This document shows, one piece after another, positions 39,741 through 49,381 of a stretch of 64,000 nt of DNA; position 1 is the stretch's first letter, and each line of letters begins with the position of its first letter. This DNA comes from Candidatus Heritagella gallinarum (lineage in GTDB: Bacteria; Bacillota; Clostridia; Oscillospirales; Acutalibacteraceae): positions 1-64,000 of the forward strand of contig CAJFNK010000065.1 in assembly GCA_904394685.1 (NCBI GenBank), read 5' to 3'. The translations under genes and the position numbers were made by a program. The notes beneath the pieces are model-generated. The model was not told where the DNA came from. It was given only the letters and a program-made list of their open reading frames with translations, and did not search any database.

Positions 39741-42212
39741 ATGAATTATAATCTTTCCGTACCCCAGATTGAATCCCTGATTAAAGAAAAGCTCTCCCAC
39801 AATTTTGGCGTGAGCCCCGAAAATGCAACGGATGAGCAGTATTACAAGGCTGTCGCCCTGATTCTGCGTGATCTGATGGTGCGGGGACGCAACGAATGTA
39901 AGGAAAAAGCCGAAAAAACCAACACCAAAAAAGTCTATTATCTCTGCATGGAGTTTTTGCTGGGCCGTTCCCTGCGTAATAACCTGTATAACCTGCATCT
40001 GGAAGAACCCTTCCGCAAAGCGCTGGCCAACATGGACATCAAGCTCGATGCTCTCTATGAGCAGGAGCCGGATGCCGGCTTGGGCAATGGTGGTCTGGGA
40101 CGTCTGGCTGCCTGCTTTATGGATGGACTGGCTTCTCAGGGATATTATGCAATGGGCTATTCCCTGCGTTATGAATACGGCATTTTCCGCCAGAAGCTGG
40201 TGGACGGCTGGCAGACGGAGCTGCCCGATTTCTGGCTGCCCGGCGGCCGTGTGTGGATGCAGGAAGTGCCGGAGAAATCCGTAGAAGTACACTTCAACGG
40301 CCACATCGAGGAATACTGGAATAACCAGTATCATATCGTCAATCACAAAGATTACACCAAGGTGATCGCTGTCCCCTATGACCTGTATATCGCCGGCAAC
40401 GACGGCAAGGGCGTCAGCGTGCTGCGTATCTGGAAGGCACAGGCCGACGAGTTTGATATGAAGCTCTTTAACGGCGGCAACTATATGCGTGCCATGGAGC
40501 AGAACGCCATGGCCGAGGTCATCACCAAGGTGCTGTATCCCGAAGATAACCACATGGAAGGCAAAAGCCTGCGCCTGATGCAGCAGTACTTCCTGGTATC
40601 CGCCACCATTCAGGATATTATCCGCCGCCATCTGTTCAGCAACCAGTCACTCGACAACCTGCCGGAGCTGGCAGCCATCCACCTCAATGACACTCATCCC
40701 GTGCTGGCTATCCCCGAAATGATGCGGATCATGCTGGACGAGTGTGGCTACGGCTGGGATGATGCCTGGAATATCGTTACCCGTACCATCGCCTACACCA
40801 ACCACACCGTTATGAGCGAGGCGCTGGAGTGCTGGGGCGTGGATATGTTCAAGATGTATCTGCCCAGAATCTATCAGATCGTGGAAGAAATCAACCGCCG
40901 TTTCTGCGCCGATATGCACGCCCGTGGCGTAGACGGATACAAAGTAGGCCGTATGGCCCCGCTGAACGACGGCTATGTGAAAATGGCAAATCTGGCCGTT
41001 ATCAGCAGCCACTCTGTCAACGGCGTTTCCCAGCTGCACAGCGATATTCTCAAGGACTCCGTGTTCAACGATTTCTATACCGAAATGCCCCATAAGTTCA
41101 AGAACGTCACCAACGGCATTGCACACCGCCGCTGGCTGAATCAGGCCAACCCGAAACTGGGCAGCCTGCTGGACGAACTGATCGGCAACGGCTATACCAC
41201 CGACGCCAACCAGCTGGAAAAGCTGCTGCAATACAAAGACGACGCAGCGGTACTGGCACAGATGCAGAAAATCAAGCACGACAACAAGGTTCGCCTTGCC
41301 GAGTATGTTGCCAAGAACTGCGGCGTTAAGGTCAACCCCGATTCCATCTTTGACGTGCAGGTAAAGCGTATGCACGAATATAAGCGCCAGCACATGAACG
41401 CTCTGCACATTCTGGCTACCTATCAGTGGCTGCGTGAAAATCCCAACGCCGATTACACCCCCCACACCTATTTCTTTGGCGCAAAGAGCGCACCCGGCTA
41501 TTATTTTGCCAAGCAGATGATCCGGATGATCGCCACTCTGGCCAAAGTCATCAATAACGATCCCAAGGTGAATGATAAGCTCAAGGTCGTATTTATGGAG
41601 AACTACTGCGTTTCTCTGGCCGAGCTGATGATTCCTGCCGCCGAAATCAGCGAGCAGATTTCTCTGGCCGGCACCGAGGCTTCCGGTACCTCTAACATGA
41701 AGTTCATGATTAACTCCGCCATCACCATGGGTACTTTGGACGGCGCCAATGTGGAGATTCATGAAGCAGTGGGCGATGAGAACATCTTCCTGTTCGGCAT
41801 GACCACACCGGAGGTCAACACCTTCAAGCAGAACGGCTATCATCCCTATGAATATATGAACAACAACCCCGTGATCCGCAACGCCATGCAGGAATTGCAG
41901 CGTGGATTCGGCGGCGTAGACTTCAAGGATATTTATAACTCCCTGTCGAAGGTTGACCCGTATATGGTGCTGGCTGACTTTGAGTCTTATTCTCAGATTC
42001 AGCAGAAAGCCGCAAAGGTCTATCTGGATCAGAAGCAGTGGAACCGTATGGGCCTGGTGAACACCGCCAAGGCCGGACGTTTTGCTGCTGACCGTGCGAT
42101 TCGTGAATACGCCGATAACATCTGGCACGCCAAACCGGTGCCGGAGAATGTAACGGTAAAACCGGCTAAAAAAGCCGCTGCAAACGTCTCCCTGATCGAG
42201 CCCCAGAGATAA
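39741..42212 (+). CDS. glgP: glycogen/maltodextrin phosphorylase
   Basis: 823 residues, the normal length for GT35 phosphorylases. The PLP lysine is Lys654 in EASGTSNMKFM; GNGGLGRLAACFMDGLA (near 115-131), YGIFRQ and VKRMHEYKRQHMN are family signatures. It releases glucose-1-phosphate from glycogen or maltodextrin. GGAGG is about 12 nt before ATG 39741; a six-codon mini-ORF (ATG 39731 ... TAA) overlaps the start. It has its own promoter and leader and is followed by a GH13 gene, fitting alpha-glucan use. Confidence 0.95.
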   Translation: MNYNLSVPQIESLIKEKLSHNFGVSPENATDEQYYKAVALILRDLMVRGRNECKEKAEKTNTKKVYYLCMEFLLGRSLRNNLYNLHLEEPFRKALANMDIKLDALYEQEPDAGLGNGGLGRLAACFMDGLASQGYYAMGYSLRYEYGIFRQKLVDGWQTELPDFWLPGGRVWMQEVPEKSVEVHFNGHIEEYWNNQYHIVNHKDYTKVIAVPYDLYIAGNDGKGVSVLRIWKAQADEFDMKLFNGGNYMRAMEQNAMAEVITKVLYPEDNHMEGKSLRLMQQYFLVSATIQDIIRRHLFSNQSLDNLPELAAIHLNDTHPVLAIPEMMRIMLDECGYGWDDAWNIVTRTIAYTNHTVMSEALECWGVDMFKMYLPRIYQIVEEINRRFCADMHARGVDGYKVGRMAPLNDGYVKMANLAVISSHSVNGVSQLHSDILKDSVFNDFYTEMPHKFKNVTNGIAHRRWLNQANPKLGSLLDELIGNGYTTDANQLEKLLQYKDDAAVLAQMQKIKHDNKVRLAEYVAKNCGVKVNPDSIFDVQVKRMHEYKRQHMNALHILATYQWLRENPNADYTPHTYFFGAKSAPGYYFAKQMIRMIATLAKVINNDPKVNDKLKVVFMENYCVSLAELMIPAAEISEQISLAGTEASGTSNMKFMINSAITMGTLDGANVEIHEAVGDENIFLFGMTTPEVNTFKQNGYHPYEYMNNNPVIRNAMQELQRGFGGVDFKDIYNSLSKVDPYMVLADFESYSQIQQKAAKVYLDQKQWNRMGLVNTAKAGRFAADRAIREYADNIWHAKPVPENVTVKPAKKAAANVSLIEPQR

Positions 42213-42240
42213 AAAGGGGCCTGCTGAAACAACCCCTCAA

Positions 42241-42292
42241 CGGGCGGATGCTTCTGGCTTTGACAGCCGGAAACACCGCCCGCTTTTTATTT
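42241..42292 (+). terminator. terminator of glgP
   Basis: CGGGCGG (42241-42247) pairs with CCGCCCG (42276-42282), enclosing CTGGC/GCCGG, and is followed by CTTTTTATTTT. Confidence 0.82.
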
Positions 42293-42459
42293 TGAACATC
42301 ATACTATTTTGCTCTGTCTGAATCTGTCAGCGATTTGTTTTTGGATGCTCCGCACAGGTTTTGTAAAAGATCAAAATGGGTGCTGTCTGTGTTTTGAGAA
42401 AAGAAGCGCCGGGGTATCCTAAGAAGGAAAAGAACCTTATTCAGGAAGGAAGAATTATC

Positions 42460-44328
42460 ATGTTCCATTCTCGCAATCCTCAATATCGATTCCCTACCGG
42501 AGCGGTGGAGGAGGGCACCAATGTCCACTTTAAAATCAGCATGGACCGGGATCTGCGCTGCTCTGCTGCCGCCCTGCTGATCTCCGATACCCACGGAAAC
42601 ACCGAGCGCTACGGCATGTTCTGGTGCGGCATGAACGGCGATCACGCCGAATGGTGGGAATGTGATTACCGCCCGGAAACCGCCGGCCTGCGCTTTTACT
42701 GGTTTGAGGTGGACACCTGGCGTGGCCGCCTGACTCTGAACCGCACCTATGGCGGCGACGGCATCCTTTCGGGGAAAGACCGCTGGCAGCTGACGGTGTT
42801 CAGTCACGAATACAAAACCCCCGACTGGCTCAGCGGCGGCATTATGTACCAGATTTTCCCCGACCGCTTTTTCTGCTCCGGAGCGCCCAAAGAGAACGTC
42901 CCCGCCGACCGGAAGATGCACCAGAACTGGATCGAAGGCCCTCACTGGTGGCCGGATGAAACCGGGGAGATCACCAACAAGGACTATTTTGGCGGCGATT
43001 TAAAGGGCATCGAGGAAAAGCTGGACTATCTGGAATCTCTGGGCGTGACCTGCCTGTACCTCAACCCGATTTTTGAGTCGCACTCCAATCACCGTTATGA
43101 CACAGCCGATTATTCCCGCATCGACCCCCTGCTGGGAGACGAGGAGGATTTCCGCAGCCTTTGCGAGTCTGCCAAAAAGCACGGCATCCGGGTGATTCTG
43201 GACGGCGTGTTCAGCCACACTGGAAGTGACAGCGTCTATTTTAACCGGGAAGGGCGCTATCGTTCCCAAGGCGCTTATAACTCCAAAAATTCGCCGTATT
43301 CTTCCTGGTATACCTTCCGCCACTGGCCAAACGACTATGAATGTTGGTGGAACTTTATTACGCTTCCCAACGTGAACGAAACCAACGAGGACTATATGCG
43401 CTATATCAACGGCAAAAACGGCATTATCCGCAAATGGCTGCGGGTTGGCGCTGCCGGTTGGCGGCTGGATGTGGCCGACGAGCTTCCCGATGAGTTTCTC
43501 AACGCCCTCACCAAAGCCGCCAAAGAGGAAAAATCAGATGCGCTGGTGCTGGGTGAAGTGTGGGAAGACGCCTCCAACAAATGCGCCTATGGGCAAAACC
43601 GCCGCTATCTTCTGGGCGGCCAGCTGGACAGCGTGATGAATTATCCCTTCCGGGATGCGATTCTGGGCTTTTTGACCGGCGCAAACCCTGCGGACATGAT
43701 GGAATGTGTCATGAACATTCTGGAAAACTATCCTCCGCAGACCATCCACATCCTGATGAACCACATCGGCACCCACGACACCGAGCGTGCCCTCACCGTG
43801 TTGGCCGGTGAACCGGCATATCATCATGGGCGGGAATGGCAAAGCTGCCATCATCTTTCTCATGAACAGCGGGAAAAAGGGCTCAAGCTGCTGCGGCTGG
43901 CCTCGCTGCTGCAATACACGCTCCCCGGCATCCCCTGCATTTATTATGGCGATGAAGCCGGGCTGGAAGGATACCGTGACCCCTTTAACCGGGGGACGTA
44001 TCCCTGGGGGCAGGAAGACCAGGAGCTGCTGGAATGGTATCGGAATCTGGGAAAAATCCGCAAGAACTGCCCTGCTCTTACCGAAAGCGGCATGGTTCCG
44101 TATCTTGCCGAAAAAGAATGTTTCTCCTTCCTGCGAATCGGAAAAGATCAGGCTGTTTTTGTGGCGGTCAACCGTTCCGGTTGGGATCAGTATATCCACA
44201 TTCCCTATGAATGGCAGCAGGTACATGTCCTGCTGGGAGAAGCCCCCAAAAACGAACAGCTTCATCTGGGGCCATATGGATACAGCCTGCTGACCATGGA
44301 AGCAGCACCGGAGGAGGACGGAGAATGA
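42460..44328 (+). CDS. GH13 alpha-glucan hydrolase (neopullulanase-like)
   Basis: 622 residues from ATG 42460. An N-terminal beta domain (about 1-115) precedes a GH13 barrel: ILDGVFSH (region I, about 247-253), GWRLDVADE with nucleophile Asp337, LVLGEVWED with acid/base Glu366, and NHIGTHDTER with Asp440. No signal peptide, so the enzyme is intracellular and probably cuts imported maltodextrins or cyclodextrins. The start is preceded by AGGAAGGAAG. It overlaps the next gene (ATGA) and follows glgP, suggesting cooperation in alpha-glucan breakdown. Confidence 0.92.
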   Translation: MFHSRNPQYRFPTGAVEEGTNVHFKISMDRDLRCSAAALLISDTHGNTERYGMFWCGMNGDHAEWWECDYRPETAGLRFYWFEVDTWRGRLTLNRTYGGDGILSGKDRWQLTVFSHEYKTPDWLSGGIMYQIFPDRFFCSGAPKENVPADRKMHQNWIEGPHWWPDETGEITNKDYFGGDLKGIEEKLDYLESLGVTCLYLNPIFESHSNHRYDTADYSRIDPLLGDEEDFRSLCESAKKHGIRVILDGVFSHTGSDSVYFNREGRYRSQGAYNSKNSPYSSWYTFRHWPNDYECWWNFITLPNVNETNEDYMRYINGKNGIIRKWLRVGAAGWRLDVADELPDEFLNALTKAAKEEKSDALVLGEVWEDASNKCAYGQNRRYLLGGQLDSVMNYPFRDAILGFLTGANPADMMECVMNILENYPPQTIHILMNHIGTHDTERALTVLAGEPAYHHGREWQSCHHLSHEQREKGLKLLRLASLLQYTLPGIPCIYYGDEAGLEGYRDPFNRGTYPWGQEDQELLEWYRNLGKIRKNCPALTESGMVPYLAEKECFSFLRIGKDQAVFVAVNRSGWDQYIHIPYEWQQVHVLLGEAPKNEQLHLGPYGYSLLTMEAAPEEDGE

Positions 44329-44870
44329 CTTCTTTCATGCAGGCATTGACAGAAGCACTCCCCGGCTGGGAAATCGAGCCGGTTGCAGAAGGGAACCTCA
44401 CACAGGGGCTGGAAATTCTGGCAAGCAACCGGGAGGGCTACTACGCCCTTACCGGAGAGCCTGCCCCCACCCTGCAAAATCTCCGAGAAGATCTCACCCA
44501 TCTGCCGCCGGGGCGCAGCTTGTGCGACAAATCCTTTCTTCTGCTTTCCTTTGATGGAAAAGCAACCGCCCTGATGGATTATGTCCGGGGCTATCCTACC
44601 GAACAGACCGGATATATCGGGCTGCTGATTCTCCATCAAAACTGCCACCGGCAAAAGCTGGGAACCGTTTTGTTCCAGGCCGTTGAGCAGGCCGCCCGCA
44701 AAACCGGCGCCCGGCGGCTGGAACTTGGCTGCTTTGAGGCCAACACGCCGGGGCTTTCTTTCTGGCGCTCCAACGGCTTTAAGGTTCTCCGCAGCTGCAT
44801 CCACCCAGACGAATCGGGAGCTTCCCAGGGAAATTCCCGATGCTTACTGGTGTTGGAAAAAAACTTATAA
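44325..44870 (+). CDS. GNAT-family N-acetyltransferase
   Basis: 181 residues. The GNAT core is visible: GYIGLLILHQNCHRQKLGTVLFQAVEQAARKTGARRLELGCFEANTPGLSFWRSNGFKVL, with the acetyl-CoA loop QNCHRQKLGT (close to Q/RxxGxG/A) and the C-terminal beta-bulge NxxGF. The start overlaps the GH13 stop (ATGA), so translation is coupled, yet no functional link is evident. Substrate unknown. Confidence 0.85.
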   Translation: MTSFMQALTEALPGWEIEPVAEGNLTQGLEILASNREGYYALTGEPAPTLQNLREDLTHLPPGRSLCDKSFLLLSFDGKATALMDYVRGYPTEQTGYIGLLILHQNCHRQKLGTVLFQAVEQAARKTGARRLELGCFEANTPGLSFWRSNGFKVLRSCIHPDESGASQGNSRCLLVLEKNL

Positions 44871-44887
44871 TTTTTTAAAAAATGCTA

Positions 44888-44916
44888 TTGACAAATCTCG
44901 ACGCATAAGCTATAAT
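44888..44916 (+). promoter_or_regulatory. consensus promoter of tRNA-Arg
   Basis: TTGACA (44888-44893), 17-nt spacer, TATAAT (44911-44916), 26 nt before the tRNA. Confidence 0.92.
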
Positions 44917-44941
44917 AGTGGAGCTGTTTCAAATAGCATAT

Positions 44942-45018
44942 GCGCTCGTAGCTCAGCTGGATAGAGTGTCTGACTACGAATCAGAAGGTCAGGGGTTCGA
45001 GTCCCTTCGGGCGCGCCA
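44942..45018 (+). tRNA. tRNA-Arg (anticodon ACG), CCA encoded
   Basis: The acceptor stem GCGCTCG (44942-44948) pairs with CGGGCGC (45008-45014), followed by discriminator G and encoded CCA (45016-45018). The D arm is GCTCAGCTGGATAGAGT, the anticodon arm is CTGACTACGAATCAG with anticodon ACG, and the T loop is TTCGAGT. It reads CGU/CGC after adenosine-to-inosine editing at position 34. Confidence 0.97.
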
Positions 45019-45021
45019 AAC

Positions 45022-45053
45022 AAAAGAGGTCAACCGATGGTTGACCTCTTTTG
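45022..45053 (+). terminator. terminator of tRNA-Arg
   Basis: AAAAGAGGTCAACC (45022-45035) pairs perfectly with GGTTGACCTCTTTT (45039-45052). Confidence 0.93.
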
Positions 45054-45159
45054 TTATAAATAATTCTATATTGCTTTTTAAATATTTTTTGTCTATAACA
45101 AAAAACACTTAAAAAAACCGTTCTGACTATAAAGCAGAACGGTTTTTTTATAAATCATT

Positions 45160-45723
45160 TTACATCTGGAAAACGATTCCTGCCACAGCAGCGCCGGCAA
45201 TGTATACCACCGGATGCAGCTTGAATTTCCTAAGCAGAACGAAAATCAGCACGAAGAAAAACAGGGTTTTCCAGTTGAAAAGGTCGAGGTAATTCTGTGT
45301 TTCGGCAAACACATCGAAGTAAAACAGGGTAATCCGCATCACCTGCCAGCAGGCGGCGGCAATCAATGCGGCCACAATGGGACGCAGCCCCGAAAAGGCA
45401 TCCTGTACCAGGCGGGCATTCTGGAATTTTTTGAGGAAATTTGCAATGATGATGATCACGATCAGCGACGGCAGCACCAAGCCCACCGTTGCCACAATCG
45501 AACCCAACACGCCATAAGCCTGATATCCGGCATAGGTGGCCATGTTGATGCCCAGTGGGCCGGGGGTGGATTCCGAAATAGCGATCATGTCCGGCATGGA
45601 TTCCATGGGAAGCCAGTCATACCGGGCGGCAATGTCATACAGGAAGGGCAGGGTTGCCAGTCCGCCGCCAACTGCAAACAGGCCGGCCTTAAAAAACTCA
45701 TAGAATAATAAAAGCAGAGTCAT
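45160..45723 (-). CDS. chromate transporter, half-length (ChrA type), second gene
   Basis: 187 residues, one ChrA-type domain with about six hydrophobic helices. Signatures: FFKAGLFAVGGGLATLPFLYD (about 10-30) and ISESTPGPLGINMATYAGYQAYG (about 48-70), where PGP is the family motif. It overlaps the stop of the companion half-transporter, so the pair is made together as two short-chain (CHR3-type) proteins. Members efflux chromate by proton-linked exchange; in gut Clostridia the true anion is uncertain. An in-frame extension upstream lacks an SD. Confidence 0.88.
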   Translation of the reverse strand: MTLLLLFYEFFKAGLFAVGGGLATLPFLYDIAARYDWLPMESMPDMIAISESTPGPLGINMATYAGYQAYGVLGSIVATVGLVLPSLIVIIIIANFLKKFQNARLVQDAFSGLRPIVAALIAAACWQVMRITLFYFDVFAETQNYLDLFNWKTLFFFVLIFVLLRKFKLHPVVYIAGAAVAGIVFQM

Positions 45724-46262
45724 TTCTTCAACACACCAACCTTCCCCAAAAGCATACCCAAAACAGCGCCGGCCAGCACAAACCATACCGGCGAGGGGTT
45801 CCAGATGACCATTAACACCAGCGTAATCAGGAACAGGCTGATGCCCACCCATCCTTTTACGCTCTTTTTGGCCAGCTTTACAACCGTATCCGCTACCAGT
45901 ACGCAAACGGCTACCCGGATACCGGCAAAGGCGTGCTGTACATAGAGATTGTCCTGAAAGTTGGAAAGAAACGCCGCAATAATAACAATAATCACCAGCG
46001 AGGGGAACACCACACCGGCTGTGGCGCAGATAGCGCCGAGAATCCCCTTACGCCGATATCCAATAAAGGTTGCTGTGTTGACGGCAATGATGCCGGGGGT
46101 ACATTGTCCCACCGCATAATAGTCCATTAGTTCTTCCTCAGTTGCCCAGCCGTATTTTTCCACCACTTCTTTTTGCAGCATGGGGAGCATGGCATAGCCG
46201 CCGCCAAAGGTCAGGCCGCCAATCCGGCAAAAGGTGAGGAACAGGGTCCAAAGCTCTTTCAT
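45720..46262 (-). CDS. chromate transporter, half-length (ChrA type), first gene
   Basis: About 180 residues. LFLTFCRIGGLTFGGGYAMLPMLQKEVVEK (about 6-35) and YYAVGQCTPGIIAVNTATFIGYR (about 47-69), with PG in place of PGP, mark the ChrA domain. ATG 46262 is about 12 nt after AGGAGG. A putative promoter lies upstream on the minus strand (TTTTTC, 17 nt, TATAAT at 46380-46385). It pairs with the following half-transporter; both halves have opposite membrane topology in this family. Confidence 0.88.
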   Translation of the reverse strand: MKELWTLFLTFCRIGGLTFGGGYAMLPMLQKEVVEKYGWATEEELMDYYAVGQCTPGIIAVNTATFIGYRRKGILGAICATAGVVFPSLVIIVIIAAFLSNFQDNLYVQHAFAGIRVAVCVLVADTVVKLAKKSVKGWVGISLFLITLVLMVIWNPSPVWFVLAGAVLGMLLGKVGVLKK

Positions 46263-46494
46263 GATTCCGATTCGCCTCCTGTTCAGATTCCATCCCAAAA
46301 GGATAGGGTTCAAAGCCTTTCTGTGATAGAAAAGAAAGTTTTTGAACATTGTAAGAATATAGTCATGTCACAATTAATTATTATACCATATTTTGCAGAG
46401 CAGAAAAAGTGTCACAATAGGATTAGAATTCCTGTGCCATGTGGTCAAGGTATTTATACTAACTTGTGGTTAGGTATTTTAGTTTTGGATAACA

Positions 46495-46525
46495 AAAAAC
46501 ACCGTATTGCTACGATGTTTTTCTG
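46495..46525 (-). terminator. terminator of the GNAT gene at 46.6-47.0 kb
   Basis: AAAACACCGT and ACGATGTTTTT form a stem with one mismatch around ATTGCT. It lies downstream of the GNAT stop. The rest of 46263-46567 shows only the chrA promoter region. Confidence 0.6.
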
Positions 46526-46567
46526 TCATGCAAATATGGTATGCCGATAAACTGGGATGGATGGGAT

Positions 46568-47014
46568 TTATAGGTTGAACTTAAAAATACACTTGTGGGT
46601 TTCACCATCATTTACCCGCATATCATTATCTTCGGGCAATTCCACTATGCCAATAAATTCTCCCTGTAAATATTCACAAGTTTTTCTGGAAGCTATATTA
46701 TCTGGATTACAGGTGATATACAAAAAGTCCATCCCGTGCTTTTGTGCCAAGGAAAATAGAAGCTTACAAGCCTTTGCAGCATAATGGTGCCCTCTATATT
46801 CCTCATTGATACTATATCCGATGTGCCCACCATAGTAGAGCCCCTCGTTATATCCAATTCGCAAATCACATGTTCCCATTATGGTTCCATGCAAATTGCA
46901 AATATGAAAATAATACGCAGGCACCCAATTTCTATCGGGATTTCCGTCAGCCAATCGCTCCACAACTAATTTGACTTCTTCGTTTTCTAAGAAATCTGTA
47001 TTCAAAAACTGCAT
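46568..47014 (-). CDS. GNAT-family N-acetyltransferase
   Basis: 148 residues. The GNAT core reads GHIGYSINEEYRGHHYAAKACKLLFSLAQKHGMDFLYITCNPDNIASRKTCEYL; EEYRGHHYA is the acetyl-CoA loop. ATG 47014 has AAGGG 8 nt upstream; GTG 47023 is an alternative. It is AT-richer than its neighbours, which could reflect acquisition. Substrate unknown. Confidence 0.82.
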   Translation of the reverse strand: MQFLNTDFLENEEVKLVVERLADGNPDRNWVPAYYFHICNLHGTIMGTCDLRIGYNEGLYYGGHIGYSINEEYRGHHYAAKACKLLFSLAQKHGMDFLYITCNPDNIASRKTCEYLQGEFIGIVELPEDNDMRVNDGETHKCIFKFNL

Positions 47015-47147
47015 AGTACACACCCTTGCCTAAAAATTCCAAGTTTATGGCTTTTAATGTATTATACTACATCTTTGTAAAATTTTCTATGCAGGTGTTA
47101 CCACCCTATTGTGTAACACATCATTGACAACTCTATATGCAATGGAA

Positions 47148-48089
47148 TCAGAGAGCGCTTTTTTTCAAAGAAAGCCTCTCCGGATGCTGCGAAAACACCT
47201 GTACCAGCTCCTGTGCTGTTACCGATTCCGGACGGTCGAGCAGCCCGGCACGGAATCCCAGCTGTCCCAAAATCGGCTCCGGCCTGCCATAAAAAGAACG
47301 CAGATAGCCCAGATCCTGATCCCGATCCCGCTTGGAAAGGCGTTTTCCGGTTTCGGAGAGAATCAGCGGCAGGTGGAAAAATTCGGGTTCGGGATAGCCC
47401 AGCAGCCGGTAAAGATAAAGCTGCCGGGGGGTGGAGTCCAACAGGTCGCATCCCCGCACCACCTGTGTGATCCCCATTTCCCCGTCATCCGCCACCACAG
47501 CCAGCTGATAGGCATACACGCCGTCGGAGCGCCGGATGATGAAATCCCCGCAATCACGGGCAAGGTTTTCCCGGTATTTCCCCTGCCAGCCATCCACAAA
47601 GGAAACCTCGCCGTCCGGCACAGTCAGCCGCCATGCCGGACGGCGGTTTTCTGCCAGCCGGGCACGTTCTTCGGGAGAGAGGGAGCGGCAGCGCCCGGAA
47701 TACACCGGCATGCCGTCCTCCCGGTGGGGCGCCTGTGCGGAATGAAGCTCTCCACGGGTGCAGTAGCAGGGATAGACAAGCCCTTTTTCTTCCAGACGGT
47801 GAAAACATTCCTCATATAAAGACTGGCGGCGGCTTTGATAATACGGGCCGCACGGGCCTCCTTTTTGCCCGCCTTCGTCCCAGTCCAGCCCGAACCAGCG
47901 CAGGTCGTCCTCAATTTGCAGGGCATATTCCAGCTTGGAGCGGTCGGGGTCGAGGTCTTCAATCCGAAGCACCATTTCCCCGTTGGCTGCCCGAACCGGA
48001 ATCCACGCCATCAGGGCGCAGAAAAGGTTGCCCAGGTGCATCCGTCCGCTTGGGCTGGGGGCAAACCGTCCCCGCACGGGTTTTGACAT
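47148..48089 (-). CDS. gluQ: glutamyl-Q tRNA(Asp) synthetase
   Basis: 313 residues, a truncated glutamyl-tRNA synthetase homologue lacking the anticodon-binding domain. Class I signatures are intact: GRFAPSPSGRMHLGN (7-21, HIGH-like) and KRLSKRD (KMSKS-like). Zinc ligands appear in PCYCTRGEL (about 106-114) and a later Cys. The enzyme glutamylates queuosine in tRNA-Asp. It lies 13 nt after hydF on the same strand, probably one transcript without an obvious functional link. Confidence 0.92.
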   Translation of the reverse strand: MSKPVRGRFAPSPSGRMHLGNLFCALMAWIPVRAANGEMVLRIEDLDPDRSKLEYALQIEDDLRWFGLDWDEGGQKGGPCGPYYQSRRQSLYEECFHRLEEKGLVYPCYCTRGELHSAQAPHREDGMPVYSGRCRSLSPEERARLAENRRPAWRLTVPDGEVSFVDGWQGKYRENLARDCGDFIIRRSDGVYAYQLAVVADDGEMGITQVVRGCDLLDSTPRQLYLYRLLGYPEPEFFHLPLILSETGKRLSKRDRDQDLGYLRSFYGRPEPILGQLGFRAGLLDRPESVTAQELVQVFSQHPERLSLKKSAL

Positions 48090-48101
48090 CGTGATTCCCC
48101 C

Positions 48102-49319
48102 TTATGCGTTTGGCAGCAGACGTGCAATTTCGGGGAACAGCTCCACGCTCCGGGGGAGAATTCCGGTCATATAGGCGATGAGAATCCCGTAATTGGTCAT
48201 GGGAACCCCCTGTTGAGCAGCCCGAAGGGTGCGGGATTCCATTTCCCGCTGGTTGAGCATACAGCCGCCGCAGTGGACGATCAGGCGATAGGGGGTGAGG
48301 TCGGCGGGAAATTCGCCGCCGCTGGTAAAGACAAATTCCGGCTCACATCCGGTTTTTTTGCGAATCATGTTGGGCAGCTTGACCGATCCGATATCGTTGC
48401 ACTGGCGGTGGTGGGTGCAGCCCTCAGAAATCAGCACTTTGTCGCCGTCTTTAAGCGAATCGAGCGCCAGCACGCCCTGTACTGCTCCGGCAAGGCTCCC
48501 CTTATACCGGGCGAACAGAATCGAAAAAGAGGTAAGGGGGATAGAGTCCGGGGTGTCCATAGACACCTGCCGGAAGGCCTGACTGTCGGTGATGACCATG
48601 CGGGGCGGCTCTTTGAGGGCGGCAAGGGTGCGGGGCAGCTGGGTTTCACGGGTGACCAGCGCCACGGCGTCGGTGTCCAGAATATCCCGGATGGTTTGCT
48701 GCTGCGGGAGAATCAGCCTGCCTTTGGGGGCGGATTCATCAATCGGCGTTACCAGTACCACCGTGTCGCCGGGGGAGAGGAGGTCTGCCACAATGCGGCG
48801 TTCTTCCTGCTGGGGACGAAGGGCGGCGATGGCCTCTTTCAGGGCGTGGATGTTTTCGCCTGTGGCGGCGCTCACCCAGAATACGGATTCTTCCCCTTCA
48901 AACTGGCGGGGAGCGTTGGGGGCAAGGCGGTCGCATTGGTTCATCACAACCAGGCGGGGGAGTTTTTTCTCCTGGAGCTTTTTGAGCAGGTCGTGGTCTT
49001 CCTGCCGGAATCCCTGAACGGCATCGACGACGAGAAGGGCGATGTCGGTTTTGGCTAATACCTGCCAGGTTTTCTCCATACGGAGAACGCCCAGCTGGCC
49101 GATATCATCGAGGCCGGGGGTGTCGGTGAGGAGGACAGGGCCGAGAGGGAGTAATTCCATTGCTTTGGAAACGGGGTCGGTGGTAGTTCCCTTGTGGTCG
49201 GAAACGATGGCGAGGGATTGGCCGGTGATGGCGTTGATGAGGCTGGATTTTCCGGCGTTACGGCATCCGAATAGGCTGATGTGGATGCGTTCGCTGGAAG
49301 GAGTTGAATTGAGGCTCAT
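48102..49319 (-). CDS. hydF: [FeFe]-hydrogenase H-cluster maturation GTPase HydF
   Basis: About 405 residues. P-loop FGCRNAGKSS (about 17-26), switch motif DTPGLDD, NQCD (NKxD-like) guanine-specificity motif, and a C-terminal cluster-binding domain with EGCTHHRQCNDIG and HCGGCMLNQREM, whose Cys/His residues hold the [4Fe-4S] scaffold. HydF carries the 2Fe subcluster to the hydrogenase. ATG 49319 has AAAGGTGG 5 nt upstream. hydE lies upstream on the same strand across a 780-bp repeat region; hydG is not in the window. Confidence 0.96.
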   Translation of the reverse strand: MSLNSTPSSERIHISLFGCRNAGKSSLINAITGQSLAIVSDHKGTTTDPVSKAMELLPLGPVLLTDTPGLDDIGQLGVLRMEKTWQVLAKTDIALLVVDAVQGFRQEDHDLLKKLQEKKLPRLVVMNQCDRLAPNAPRQFEGEESVFWVSAATGENIHALKEAIAALRPQQEERRIVADLLSPGDTVVLVTPIDESAPKGRLILPQQQTIRDILDTDAVALVTRETQLPRTLAALKEPPRMVITDSQAFRQVSMDTPDSIPLTSFSILFARYKGSLAGAVQGVLALDSLKDGDKVLISEGCTHHRQCNDIGSVKLPNMIRKKTGCEPEFVFTSGGEFPADLTPYRLIVHCGGCMLNQREMESRTLRAAQQGVPMTNYGILIAYMTGILPRSVELFPEIARLLPNA

Positions 49320-49381
49320 AGAAACCACCTTTCTAAATATAAGAATAAGAAACAGGAAATGGAGCGGAGCGCTTATGGAGT

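Noticed and set aside
39458-39751. 97-codon plus-strand frame overlapping the glgP promoter and leader
   Set aside because: It spans the -35/-10 region and leader stems and has no SD; only its last codons overlap the mini-ORF noted separately.
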